From Strongylocentrotus droebachiensis (taxonomy: Eukaryota; Echinodermata; Echinoidea; Camarodonta; Strongylocentrotidae), in contig JAVYIG010006545.1 of the NCBI GenBank assembly GCA_035222895.1, positions 1 through 64,000 of the forward strand: 64,000 bases of DNA, given 5' to 3'. Made by a program: the position numbers and the translations under genes. This document shows positions 14,101 to 26,211 of this stretch, piece after piece (position 1 is the first letter of the stretch; each line of letters starts with the position of its first letter). The notes beneath the pieces are model-generated. The model was not told the origin of the DNA. It saw only the letters and a program-made list of their open reading frames with translations, and ran no database searches.

Positions 14101-17100
14101 AGAGATTCAGCATCTTTATTGATCTATCATAAGAGTCATAGAGATTCAGCATCTTTATTGATCTATCAAAAGAGTCATAGAGATTCAGCATCTTTATTGA
14201 CCAATCATAAGAGTCATAGAGATTCAGCATCTTTATTGATCTATCAAAAGAGTCATGGAGATTCAGCATCTTTATTGATCTATCAAAAGAGTCATGGAGA
14301 TTAAGCATCTTTATTGATCAATCAAAAGAGTCATAGAGATTCAGCATCTTTATTGACCAATCATAAGAGTCATGGAGATTAAGCATCTTTATTGATCTAT
14401 CAAAAGAGTCATGGAGATTCAGCATCTTTATTTATCTATCAAAAGAGTCATAGAGATTCAGCATCTTTATTGATCTATCAAAAGAGTCATAGAGATTCAT
14501 CATCTTTATTGATCTATCATAAGAGTCATAGAGATTCAGCATCTTTATTGATCTATCATAAGAGTCATAGAGATTCAGCATCTTTATTGATCTATCAAAA
14601 GAGTCATAGAGATTCAGCATCTTTATTGACCAATAATAAGAGTCATGGAGATTAAGCATCTTTATTGATCTATCAAAAGAGTCATATAGATTCAGCATCT
14701 TTATTGATCTATCAAAAGAGTCATAGAGATATAAGCATCTTTATTGACCAATCATAAGAGTCATAGAGATTCAGCATCTTTATTGATCTATCAAAAGAGT
14801 CATGGAGATTCAGCATCTTTATTGATCTATCAAAAGAGTCATAGAGATTCAGCATCTTTATTGACCAATAATAAGAGTCATGGAGATTAAGCATCTTTAT
14901 TGATCTATCAAAAGAGTCATATAGATTCAGCATCTTTATTGATCTATCAAAAGAGTCATAGAGATATAAGCATCTTTATTGACCAATCATAAGAGTCATA
15001 GAGATTCAGCATCTTTATTGATCTATCAAAAGAGTCATGGAGATTCAGCATCTTTATTGATCTATCAAAAGAGTCATGGAGATTAAGGATCTTTATTGAT
15101 CAATCAAAAGAGTCATAGAGATTCAGCATCTTTATTGACCAATCATAAGAGTCATGGAGATTAAGCATCTTTATTGATCTATCAAAAGAGTCATAGAGAT
15201 TCAGCATCTTTATTGACCAATCATAAGAGTCATGGAGATTCAGCATCTTTATTGATCTATCAAAAGAGTCATGGAGATTCATCATCTTTATTGACCAATC
15301 ATAAGAGTCATGGAGATTAAGCATCTTTATTGACCAATCAAAAGAGTCATAGAGATTCAGCATCTTTATTGACCAATCATAAGAGTCATGGAGATTCAGC
15401 ATCTTTATTGATCTATCAAAAGAGTCATATAGATTCAGCATCTTTATTGATCTATCAAAAGAGTCATGGAGATTCAGCATCTTTATTGATCTATCAAAAG
15501 AGTCATGGAGATTAAGCATCTTTATTGATCTATCAAAAGAGTCATATAGATTCAGCATCTTTATTGACCAATCATAAGAGTCATAGAGATTCAGCATCTT
15601 TATTGATCTATCAAAAGAGTCATGGAGATTCAGCATCTTTATTGATCTATCAAAAGAGTCATGGAGATTAAGCATCTTTATTGATCAATCAAAAGAGTCA
15701 TAGAGATTCAGCATCTTTATTGATCTATCAAAAGAGTCATAGAGATTCAGCATCTTTATTGATCTATCATAAGAGTCATAGAGATTCAGCATCTTTATTG
15801 ATCTATCAAAAGAGTCATAGAGATTCAGCATCTTTATTGACCAATCATAAGAGTCATAGAGATTCAGCATCTTTATTGATCTATCAAAAGAGTCATGGAG
15901 ATTCAGCATCTTTATTGATCTATCAAAAGAGTCATGGAGATTAAGCATCTTTATTGATCAATCAAAAGAGTCATAGAGATTCAGCATCTTTATTGACCAA
16001 TCATAAGAGTCATGGAGATTAAGCATCTTTATTGATCTATCAAAAGAGTCATAGAGATTCAGCATCTTTATTGACCAATCATAAGAGTCATGGAGATTAA
16101 GCATCTTTATTGATCTATCAAAAGAGTCATATAGATTCAGCATCTTTATTGATCTATCAAAAGAGTCATGGAGATTCAGCATCTTTATTTATCTATCAAA
16201 AGAGTCATAGAGATTCAGCATCTTTATTGATCTATCAAAAGAGTCATAGAGATTCATCATCTTTATTGATCTATCATAAGAGTCATAGAGATTCAGCATC
16301 TTTATTGATCTATCATAAGAGTCATAGAGATTCAGCATCTTTATTGATCTATCAAAAGAGTCATAGAGATTCAGCATCTTTATTGACCAATAATAAGAGT
16401 CATGGAGATTAAGCATCTTTATTGATCTATCAAAAGTGTCATATAGATTCAGCATCTTTATTGATCTATCAAAAGAGTCATAGAGATATAAGCATCTTTA
16501 TTGACCAATCATAAGAGTCATAGAGATTCAGCATCTTTATTGATCTATCAAAAGAGTCATGGAGATTCAGCATCTTTATTGATCTATCAAAAGAGTCATA
16601 GAGATTCAGCATCTTTATTGACCAATAATAAGAGTCATGGAGATTAAGCATCTTTATTGATCTATCAAAAGAGTCATATAGATTCAGCATCTTTATTGAT
16701 CTATCAAAAGAGTCATAGAGATATAAGCATCTTTATTGACCAATCATAAGAGTCATAGAGATTCAGCATCTTTATTGATCTATCAAAAGAGTCATGGAGA
16801 TTCAGCATCTTTATTGATCTATCAAAAGAGTCATGGAGATTAAGGATCTTTATTGATCAATCAAAAGAGTCATAGAGATTCAGCATCTTTATTGACCAAT
16901 CATAAGAGTCATGGAGATTAAGCATCTTTATTGATCTATCAAAAGAGTCATAGAGATTCAGCATCTTTATTGACCAATCATAAGAGTCATGGAGATTCAG
17001 CATCTTTATTGATCTATCAAAAGAGTCATGGAGATTCATCATCTTTATTGACCAATCATAAGAGTCATGGAGATTAAGCATCTTTATTGACCAATCAAAA

Positions 17101-18277
17101 GAGTCATAGAGATTCAGCATCTTTATTGACCAATCATAAGAGTCATGGAGATTCAGCATCTTTATTGATCTATCAAAAGAGTCATATAGATTCAGCATCT
17201 TTATTGATCTATCAAAAGAGTCATGGAGATTCAGCATCTTTATTGATCTATCAAAAGAGTCATGGAGATTAAGCATCTTTATTGATCTATCAAAAGAGTC
17301 ATATAGATTCAGCATCTTTATTGACCAATCATAAGAGTCATAGAGATTCAGCATCTTTATTGATCTATCAAAAGAGTCATGGAGATTCAGCATCTTTATT
17401 GATCTATCAAAAGAGTCATGGAGATTAAGCATCTTTATTGATCAATCAAAAGAGTCATAGAGATTCAGCATCTTTATTGATCTATCAAAAGAGTCATAGA
17501 GATTCAGCATCTTTATTGATCTATCATAAGAGTCATAGAGATTCAGCATCTTTATTGATCTATCAAAAGAGTCATAGAGATTCAGCATCTTTATTGACCA
17601 ATCATAAGAGTCATAGAGATTCAGCATCTTTATTGATCTATCAAAAGAGTCATGGAGATTCAGCATCTTTATTGATCTATCAAAAGAGTCATGGAGATTA
17701 AGCATCTTTATTGATCAATCAAAAGAGTCATAGAGATTCAGCATCTTTATTGACCAATCATAAGAGTCATGGAGATTAAGCATCTTTATTGATCTATCAA
17801 AAGAGTCATAGAGATTCAGCATCTTTATTGACCAATCATAAGAGTCATGGAGATTAAGCATCTTTATTGATCTATCAAAAGAGTCATATAGATTCAGCAT
17901 CTTTATTGATCTATCAAAAGAGTCATGGAGATTCAGCATCTTTATTTATCTATCAAAAGAGTCATAGAGATTCAGCATCTTTATTGATCTATCAAAAGAG
18001 TCATAGAGATTCATCATCTTTATTGATCTATCATAAGAGTCATAGAGATTCAGCATCTTTATTGATCTATCATAAGAGTCATAGAGATTCAGCATCTTTA
18101 TTGATCTATCAAAAGAGTCATAGAGATTCAGCATCTTTATTGACCAATCAAAAGAGTCATAGAGATTCAGCATCTTTATTGATCTATCAAAAGAGTCATG
18201 TAGATTCAGCATCTTTATTTATCTATCAAAAGAGTCATAGAGATTCAGCATCTTTATTGATCTATCAAAAGAGTCAT
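6228..18277. repeat. 6012-bp tandem duplication within the satellite
   Basis: Variant order in about 6228-12250 is repeated at an offset of exactly 6012 bp in about 12240-18277. Rare markers are shared: CATCTGTATTG at about 7866 and 13878, and AAAAGTGTCAT at about 10423 and 16435. The two copies abut head to tail near 12240-12265. Such long near-identity means a very recent duplication or an assembly duplication. Confidence 0.8.
8400..12132. repeat. Higher-order repeat with 1757-bp offset inside the satellite
   Basis: Variant order repeats at an offset of 1757 bp (45 units plus 2 bases) from about 8400 to 12132, giving about 2.1 copies. One difference is the AAAAGTGTCAT marker at about 10423, absent at about 8666. 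The same structure recurs inside the second 6-kb copy (about 14412-18144). Confidence 0.7.
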
Positions 18278-18437
18278 AGAGATTCAGCATCTTTATTTAT
18301 CTATCAAAAGAGTCATAGAGATTCAGCATCTTTATTGACCAATCAAAAGAGTCATAGAGATTCAGCATCTGTATTAACCAATCAAAAGAGTCATAGGGAT
18401 TCAGCATATGTATTGATCAATATAAAGAGTCATAGAT

Positions 18438-19792
18438 CAATGAAGATTCTAAGTAGTAATGATTTTTTAACACTTTTTGAAACATCAAATTTTGAAAGAG
18501 AATCACAGCGAAATGGGAATAATATTTATATTGTTTTATCCTCTTCTCTGTAAGTCTTGCACTTCTTGATCTAAAAAAGAAAAAAGAAAACAATTTTTCA
18601 AAGAGTGGTGTAGGATAACGAGTAAAGCACTATGATTTGTTTAAATCAACTTTTGATCAATTATATATTGTTCCCTTAAAATTCAAACCTTTAATAAAAC
18701 AACTTGCACCTTACCTTTATTTTGTAACTACATGTTTGAACAAAATCCTTTAAAAATTAAAAAGCAAATCTAAAAGAAATGCATGTTAAGGACATGCCTA
18801 CACACATGGACAAATCACAAGAAGAAATTCTGGAATTGTGTTTGGAAATGCTTTATTAGCAATGGTGTATAGGTAATGTTTTCGCAAAAATAATTATAAA
18901 TGCACATAATTTTTTGTGTACAACAATCAACAATTTTACAAAAATGTATGTCACAATTAAAACACATAAAGCTATAGGTACATTTCAGTATTCATTTGTA
19001 CAGCACTTGCTACACACATATTATAGTTCTCAGATTGTGCGCGCAAAGACTGTGTTTTATAATTAAAGATAAATCAGAATTTCTGGCAATTAGACTTTAA
19101 AATAATATTAGTTAGACAGTATTTACCCAACCTAAGAATGTGGCATACATTGTAGAAATACCGGTAATACCGGTACACAAACAAACAAATTTAACTGAAT
19201 TCAACAAGTTTCAGAAAAAAAAAAAAAAGGTTTTGACTGGCTCGACACAGCAATTTAAAGAAAAAGAATCATTGAACAGAAAATGATTGAAACATAAAAG
19301 AGCAATAATTTATAAAATGTTGAAGATGAAAAAATGGCTCTTCAGATATTAACCGCAATATCTTCAGCAATAATAATAAGTAACATTTGAAACATGAAGT
19401 AAGGACAACATTGCCCAACAAAAGAATAAGAAAATTCAAATTACCAATGTCACATAATATATGGCAATAGAAGCAGTGATGTTTGTTTCATTTGAAAAGT
19501 GCCTAAATCACAATATTCTATTTTTTTCTTCACAACTTCAATAACATTTTATACATATTACAACACTTCTGTATAAAAGAAAGTACTAGACATGGAATGT
19601 CTACAGAAAGTACTTTTCACATTATCTAAAATTAATCTAATTTCATCATTTCTCCCTATTGCGCAACTATATGTAAGTTGCTAAATATATTACTCATTGT
19701 GGTTGTAGTATCGAAAATAATATCGCTAGTGATATTCATTTGTCTCGCAATGTATGGTCCGCAATAAGGGATCTAAAAGATCACGACTTTTC
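18438..19792. other. AT-rich spacer, no gene seen
   Basis: The forward frame of the array runs on into unique DNA and stops at 18553. After that there is only AT-rich sequence with poly(A) and poly(T) runs. No splice-bounded coding exon or RNA gene was recognised. Confidence 0.5.
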
Positions 19793-20076
19793 ATGCGCCG
19801 CTGCGGGGGGTAAGCGGACACTTTTTTTTTTTTTTTTTTGGTCTCAAAATTTGACATTTTTTTGCGTTGGGGGGGGGGGGTAAGGTCACCTTATTTAGGT
19901 TAGCCGTGGGTATAATTTTTTTTTTTTTTTTATAATAAAAAAAAAAAAAAAAAAAAAAAGCCAAAGGGGGGGGGGGGTTTTTAGGTTTTTTTAGGGGGGG
20001 TTTACATACATTAAAATACCAAAGGGGGGGGGGGGTTCGAACCCCCAAAACCCCCCCCCCCCTGCGTACGCCCCTG
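19793..20076. mobile_element. Homopolymer-filled hAT-like remnant
   Basis: The right end reads CTGCGTACGCCCCTG, the complement of a CAGGGGCGTACGCAG terminus typical of hAT-like elements. The left end, GCGCCGCTGCGGGGGG, is a worn inverted match. Between them lie runs of T, G, A, G and C of 10-23 bases each. No coding sequence remains. Base-call accuracy in such runs is doubtful. Confidence 0.35.
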
Positions 20077-21979
20077 TATTGTACTATTCACACATTACAA
20101 TAGGTGTTAGCCAAGCTAGTGAAATTCATGTATGATGGTATTTGAAAGCTTTTGTGATCAAGCTTAAGCTAATTGGGCATTTCACATGCGATATACCAAG
20201 ATCACTGTCAGCTCCAATGGAATTCTTGTCTTTGATATTGCTATGAATGAAATATATAAAAATCTAAATGGACATGAATAATATCATGTGAAAACACCAT
20301 ATACTGGGGAAAAGGAAAAATTCAGATATAACCAAATAAAGTTAAGGGGGAAAAAATAATGTTAATTTGTTACTTTTATTTGTATATATTTGGGCAATAG
20401 TGCACTATATGGTTAACTTGCAACATCATATCCTGATCATTATGTTCTAAATATCATTGTGGATGCAGTCTGATATACTCTCAAAAGTTTAATAACATTT
20501 AATAACATATGTATAGTGCTCACCTATACTGATTCAGTTTCAAAGGAAAACAAGACACTAAGAATATTTTGTGATTCTAAACTATTACTATCTTTCCCAT
20601 CACTATTGGCATACTCAGTTTTAAATGTTAAAACTTTGGTTTTTAATTTTTGAATGTGCACTCCCTTTATGCAAAAATTGATTTAACAAAATATTAATCA
20701 TGAGTTTTAAAACAATAGAAGAAAATAGTGTACACAATGGGAGCTATCAACAAAATATTTGCGGCAGACAATAGGCTATTCATTATAGAGCAAAAACTTG
20801 AATATTTTATCCTCACATTCTGACAAAAATGGAAATACACTATGTACATATTTCAAATACAATGACTACCGGTAGTAAGAAATATCAGAGCATTCTTTGA
20901 ATCAAGAAACAGAAAATGCAGGAGCAAGATAAAATTCATCAAAGCTAATTTTCTTCCGCAAATCTAAGGCAATACTACACTCAAAACAAACAGCAAGCAA
21001 AACAACAAGACCTTTATCTTATGTGGATTACACATAATTCTTCACAATGTCTTTGCATTAATTAAGGTGGCTTATTGCCTCAGTTATATAGGCGAGCAAA
21101 TCAGGTCCACATGTTATGTTGTCTCCATAACTAGAGTAAATGTGAACCGTTATTAAACCCATAATTTGGAGATGTGCGGAAAATGTGATATCAATTTGAT
21201 TTTGTGCAAAACTGAAAGGGAATTTATTTTGTATTCCTTTATACATGTATATTCTACATATACATTCATTTAGCTTTCCATAGATAAGTTGTATTTTCAT
21301 CGGATAGGACCTTTAAGGCTGAGCTTCAAACCACAGTCACATTTTAATTTTAGTAGAACATGGGGCTAACAGCTTATGTCAATTAACACAAATTTGCTAA
21401 GAAAGGCATTATTTCTCATACCTTTTGAAACAATATGGTATGTTATCATTACATAACTATTCACCTTTCATCCTTCCTTGGGGCATCAACATTGACTAAA
21501 TTGACTCTATATCAAGTGTGGAGTAATTTTTTCAGATAACGTTCTATGGCTGTGGGCACAAAGTGACACCATGTTTCTAGATTCCTTTTTAACTAAAAAA
21601 CTATCTAAAAAGCTAAAAATAGAAAATAAAAATAATGAATTAAATATTTCATATACCTTTTGGGATCTGTATTTCTGCAAAGAGGGGGAAAGGGACACCT
21701 AGGGGTCCCTTTCATGCTTTAGTTAATGTGTAGTTTACCGTATAACATACTGGGTTTTCCAGGGGAGGGACAGTGCCCCCTTTCCCCTGAATCTGCCAAT
21801 GAATATAAAAGTCCCTTTAACTTCTCTTATCTAATTGGAGTGGGGAAACTCTATCAGGGTGACATCCCTCTCAGCTGTAAGAAAGATAGTTAGACAGCAT
21901 TCTCAGACAGACAGACGTTTAGAGCCATTAAAAAGTCAACTTGATAAGGATGATATCAGCCAAATAATGTCTGTTATTT
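20077..21979. other. AT-rich non-coding stretch
   Basis: No gene, RNA or clear mobile element was recognised. Open frames are short and low in complexity. Confidence 0.5.
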
Positions 21980-22131
21980 AGAGCCACAAGACCGTTAACC
22001 CTGTTTTAAGATAAACGAGTTACATGGAAATGCCCTCCTGCTGGGCTCCAAAGACATGATATCATCTGTTTGGTGCAAGAAGGAAATTGGCTCGTATTAG
22101 TTTACGCATAGTTAATGCCCTTCTGGCTCTC
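21980..22131. repeat. Two short hairpin elements of the GCCAGAAGGGC family
   Basis: At 21980-22049 the arm GAGCCACAAGACCGTTAACC pairs imperfectly with AAATGCCCTCCTGCTGGGCTC. At 22073-22131 the arm GCAAGAAGGAAATT pairs with AATGCCCTTCTGGCTCT. Both match the stem seen at 31421, 39880, 42853, 57739 and 62637. Confidence 0.5.
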
Positions 22132-24284
22132 AACAGACGATATAGCAATTCATACATAGAGAGAGAGAGAGCGAGCAAGCGACTATAAAACTCTGTCCAA
22201 CAATTGGCTTTCCTGCAAAACTCCAGACTTGGATTTCTTCAAGACAGCTTTGGATATGTTTCTATGGATCACTTGTCTTAAGTCCCAGCTAGGGGGTTTT
22301 CTGTTGGTGCAAATTCCCAATTTGGGGTTACTTTAAGACAACAGTGAAATGGATATGTTTCTTATGGATCCGTTATCTGAAAATCTTAAGCAAAAGGTAT
22401 AATTTTCTGATGGCCATGATGGTTAGAGAAGGTAAATAATACCCAGCTGGGAGGCGGTGGCCCTTAATCATATGAACAGCTGAGTACACGCCTTAAGAAT
22501 GGAACTAGTGAAAAAGAGAAATACATGTATGCTCTGTAGTGCATGCCTTACAACATAATAAGGAAAAAAAGGGCCAACATTTTTAGGAACAAATTATGCT
22601 CCCCCCCCCCCCCATTTAAAAAAAATAAATAAAATAAACAAATACATACACAAAATAAAAATATTGCTACATGTACATCCTATTCAACAATGTGTGATTC
22701 TATAAAACAGACAACATATGATATTGAGAATGTTGTATAAGAAAAGCAAATCTTATTGCATGGAATATACAGTAACAGCATTACATGTTTGTCCAGTACT
22801 GCAGCCTAAACATATAATCTCAATAACTTGGGAGTAATATGCTTTTATCTAAAATAAAAATCGTCTACAACACTTTGCATTATTGCTAATCAATTATTAA
22901 ATAAGACAAAGCAACATTGAGTTTTAAATAAAATACATTTGCAAATGATGTATACTATTACACAGACAAAAACCTAATTAACAAAAATCTGTGATTTGTT
23001 TGCACAAGCTTGCTTTTTCAAAAAAGTTGCAAAAGTAATGAAGCATGAAAATTGCAAAAAATATAATATTTAGTGGTTAACTAAATTCTCCATATATCTT
23101 GAAGACTATTTACAAATATATTTATATCATTCCCCCAAATTTGATGATAATTGAACATGTTGAAAGAAAATTTTATTTAACAAATTGAGAGAACTTGATT
23201 GCCTGTCAAACTCTACCTGGCATTCTATAAATTAACAATAAAGGACTATGAAGCAAGTAAAGGATTATAAAACCCCGGAATAAAGGGGGCACGCACAGAA
23301 CCCAAGTCAGGCCGGGGTTTGGCGCGCACTCTATTCTAATGCAGTTCACTGGCAGCGTATTTAAACTGCAGTATAACTTTGTAGAAGAAATATTTGAAGC
23401 TCATAGTTCGACTTCAGTAAAGCGACATGGAACCCCTTACATCAAAGCAAAACAAGTTTTGGAAATGTGTACACTTTAAAAGAGAGAGAGACAGAGAGAG
23501 AATTTCGCAAAGATGTAACAAAAAAAATAGCTGGATTAGATTTTATTAAAGAAATTTGTAAACTTTGGTAATCAATATATCACATATTTCCTACTATATA
23601 ATGTCACACATTAACTTTGGTTTGCTAAACATACTTTCAAATGCATTATTTGGTGGAAAAACATAAAAATGAAGACTAGATTAAGTTGCAATAATAGCAT
23701 TAAGCTATGCACCTTGTTTAGGTGGATTATATCAAGCCGAACAAACTTTGCTTATAACTTTTTTATTTTGCACCAAGTATCTTTTGCAAAAAAAAATCAC
23801 AAAGTGGGTCAAATTTTATGACAAGTGAGGTATCATTTCTTCACATTAATAATAGCTACACATATCATGCTTTAACTAAATTTAAACCATTTTGCACCAA
23901 TTTTGCATTCTTAAAATGATCTGAAACTATCCTAATCATTCTAGACTGCTTCTCATATTCCATACGGTTCCTATCAGGTTCGTCGAGTTAAGAAAAGAAA
24001 TCTGTCAGATTCACATCAACTACCGTACACCTGTGTAGAAGGAGACACATGCTGGGTAAAATGCCTCATCTTTTAAATAAAACTGTAGTGCATAAACAAA
24101 TACATGAATGCACACCAGTGGAACGGCAGATGCTTTGGTCAAACCTGACAGTGAGACATGAATTTGATGACAGATAGACCAAAGAATTCCACAACAGATC
24201 ACAAGATATTTCAACTATATCGGGTAATAAAGAAAATATAGTTTAATGAAATGTCGTGGCAGGTGATGATGCATCCAGAACACT
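22132..24284. other. AT-rich non-coding stretch
   Basis: A 13-C run lies near 22600. A small hairpin AAACCCCGG/CCGGGGTTT spans 23270-23320. A short GA run lies at about 23482-23500. No gene was recognised. Confidence 0.5.
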
Positions 24285-24450
24285 TTCTGGGCCCCGTAGC
24301 AAGAAACTTGCAATCAATCACAAAATGGCAATGGCCAATCAATATCATTGTTGCATGCACAAATTATTCAAAAGGCTGACCATTAACCAATCAAGATTGT
24401 TGTTTCAGATTTGCAATTGATTGCAAACCTTTGCGTTACGGGGCCCAGAA
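24285..24450. mobile_element. Short terminal-inverted-repeat element (MITE), 166 bp
   Basis: The ends are inverted copies: TTCTGGGCCCCGTAGC at the left and the complement of GTTACGGGGCCCAGAA at the right. The pairing continues inward (TTGCAATCAATC with GATTGCAA). There is no coding capacity. A clean target duplication was not seen. Confidence 0.6.
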
Positions 24451-25996
24451 CCTTATCGTTATCTATGTCGGAGCACCTTGAATTATAATAACAATTCTAT
24501 ATTTTGTGTTCTGGACATGTCTTCATATGTCCCATTATATTTCCTCAAAGGGAAATCCAACCCCTGCAATATTAAGTAGATTTGTATGAAAGCAGAAAAA
24601 TAACAGAAACAGAATGGCAAAAGTTTGAAATGAATCAATGACCAATTAAAAGAAGTTATGAATGTTTGAAATATGAGATCACTAGGTCTATTCTATGCGA
24701 ATCTCGAATTGGTATTTGGTTTATAGTGGATTGTGACATACACGTAGGACATGGATAACTCTCCCATTTCCCGTGTAAGTTCCTTCTTCCTTGGGGCACT
24801 ACTAAAAATATATGATAGATAGCATATTCTTATAGGTCCTCTAAAAAGAAAAGACCCTACTGAGCCATGAATGTTTGAAAATGCTAAGTTTAGTCATTTT
24901 ATATGTTGGAACAGATGGGAAAGGAGTCTGGCACTACATCACATTGACATTACCGCTTCAGCCAATTTGAAGTGCCCTTACGTATTGTGATTACAACTTT
25001 CATAAGATTCATAACTTTCTTAGATTAAATTGAAACTTTCATCAGTTTGCTTCTCTGATTTGTCTGCATTCGTTTAGAGTAGATGTCTATTTGGGTTGGA
25101 TTTCCCTTTAACTACCTGATCTACATATAGCAACATGTAGATTCCAACAATGTAATTTCAACAGATATGTACATAACTTTTATACTGGAATGTGGGTACA
25201 GATTAAAAAATGGTACGTATAGTACTATATTTGGCACAAAATATTGTATTCTATTAAATTAATACAATTTGATAAATGTAATTCTACTACTTGATGTGGC
25301 ATATGAGCTACAAAGGATACTTTATATGTGGCCTTGAAAATCATTTAATTTGGGGTTGTGTGTGCTACTGTATTCATTTTCACATAATAAAAAACAATGT
25401 CTATCTATGCTGTTTGTTAATGAGTTACTTGATTTTTAATGTTGACGTACATGCTCCTTCAGTGTACGTCAATGTGATATTAGATTAACAAAGATATTGT
25501 TAATTATTAACAATATCACGATACAGGGTTTCAAAGATATCGGCCATCAAAGAAGTTTTATACTGTCTTATAACCTGTAGTAAGACAGAACAAAAAAACT
25601 TTTTTTTGGTGGTAATTCAAACAATTCATTGTTCAAGTAATTTGACAGATTGTGTTTTGATCTTTGTAATGGAGACGTAAGTTGCACAAAATATCAACAT
25701 TTATATAATTGAAGTCAACTTCAGAACAGTTTATGTGGAAATTCTTTTCCACCATGTAACTAATAATTTATATCATAACATACATGATATCAACAATTGA
25801 ATAATCTCAAAAGGAGATGGTTTAAATAGAACTCTAGGAAAACAAAAATAAGTCAACACAGTGAATAACAATTTGTATGTGTTGATGGTACATAAATATA
25901 TCCAAATGAAAACATATTCAAGTGTGTCAATAAAACGAGGCAAAATAGTCATGAGTTGTTCAAGGGCGAGCGCCTAGGCCATAGTCATTATTCCCG
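24451..25996. other. 3' flank of the sialyltransferase gene
   Basis: AT-rich DNA directly downstream (minus strand) of the stop codon at 25997. Two small palindromes lie at 25442-25472 (TTGACGTAC/GTACGTCAA) and 25493-25517 (GATATTGTTAA/TTAACAATATC). No AATAAA was seen on the minus strand within about 2 kb of the stop; ATTAAA occurs near 25435. Confidence 0.4.
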
Positions 25997-26211
25997 TCAT
26001 AAGTCCCTTTTGAAGAAGCGAATAACGCCTTCCTCGTGCAGTTTGTTCCAGAGTCCCCTCTCATTGTCGATATCATGAAGAGCGGTGGATTTGTCTGTGT
26101 GGCTGACGAAGGCCTTGTCGTAGTAGTGTAGGGTGAAACGCTGGTCGTAACCGAACCCGTAGATGGTTACTTCATCGCATACATGGACAGCAAGCATTAC
26201 CACTAAGGCAC
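25997..26211 (-). CDS. ST6GALNAC1/2-like: Sialyltransferase terminal coding exon (motifs S end, III, VS)
   Basis: The acceptor is TATAATCAG before 26211; the first two bases complete a Gly codon (phase 1). It encodes 70 residues: [14 protein letters not shown] (end of sialylmotif S with its conserved Cys), YGFGYD, HYYDK (motif III), HDIDNE (motif VS, H-x4-E), then a basic end FFKRDL and stop TGA (25999-25997). No frameshift or stop interrupts it. These residues form the acceptor and CMP-binding C-terminal part in the family. Confidence 0.9.

Larger units (their letters stand above)
2470..18437. repeat. 39-bp satellite array, about 409 units (16 kb)
   Basis: The array is head-to-tail with a 39-bp period. 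Each unit carries a CATCTTTATTGA core, a variable dyad (TTGATCTATCAA, TTGACCAATCAA, TTGACCAATCAT or TTGATCAATCAA) and AAGAGTCAT. The link between units is ATTCAG, ATTAAG, ATTCAT or a one-base-longer ATATAAG. Because 39 is 13 codons, long frames are open on both strands; these are by-products of the period, not genes. On the minus strand nearly every unit has the hexamer AATAAA. The first unit (2470-2508) and the last two (about 18360-18437) are the most diverged, as expected for an array homogenised from inside by unequal exchange. Confidence 0.97.

Noticed and set aside
2470-18437. A CRISPR array or repeat-protein gene in the 39-bp array
   Set aside because: There are no unique spacers between constant repeats, the host is an animal, and the frames are open on both strands only because the period is 13 codons; stop-bearing variants are frequent.
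25997-26211. Assignment of the sialyltransferase to ST3Gal
   Set aside because: YGFG and the H-x4-E motif first suggested ST3Gal, but motif L ([12 protein letters not shown]), FKLLHPDF and the C-terminal LW-x-LH pattern fit ST6GalNAc I/II better.
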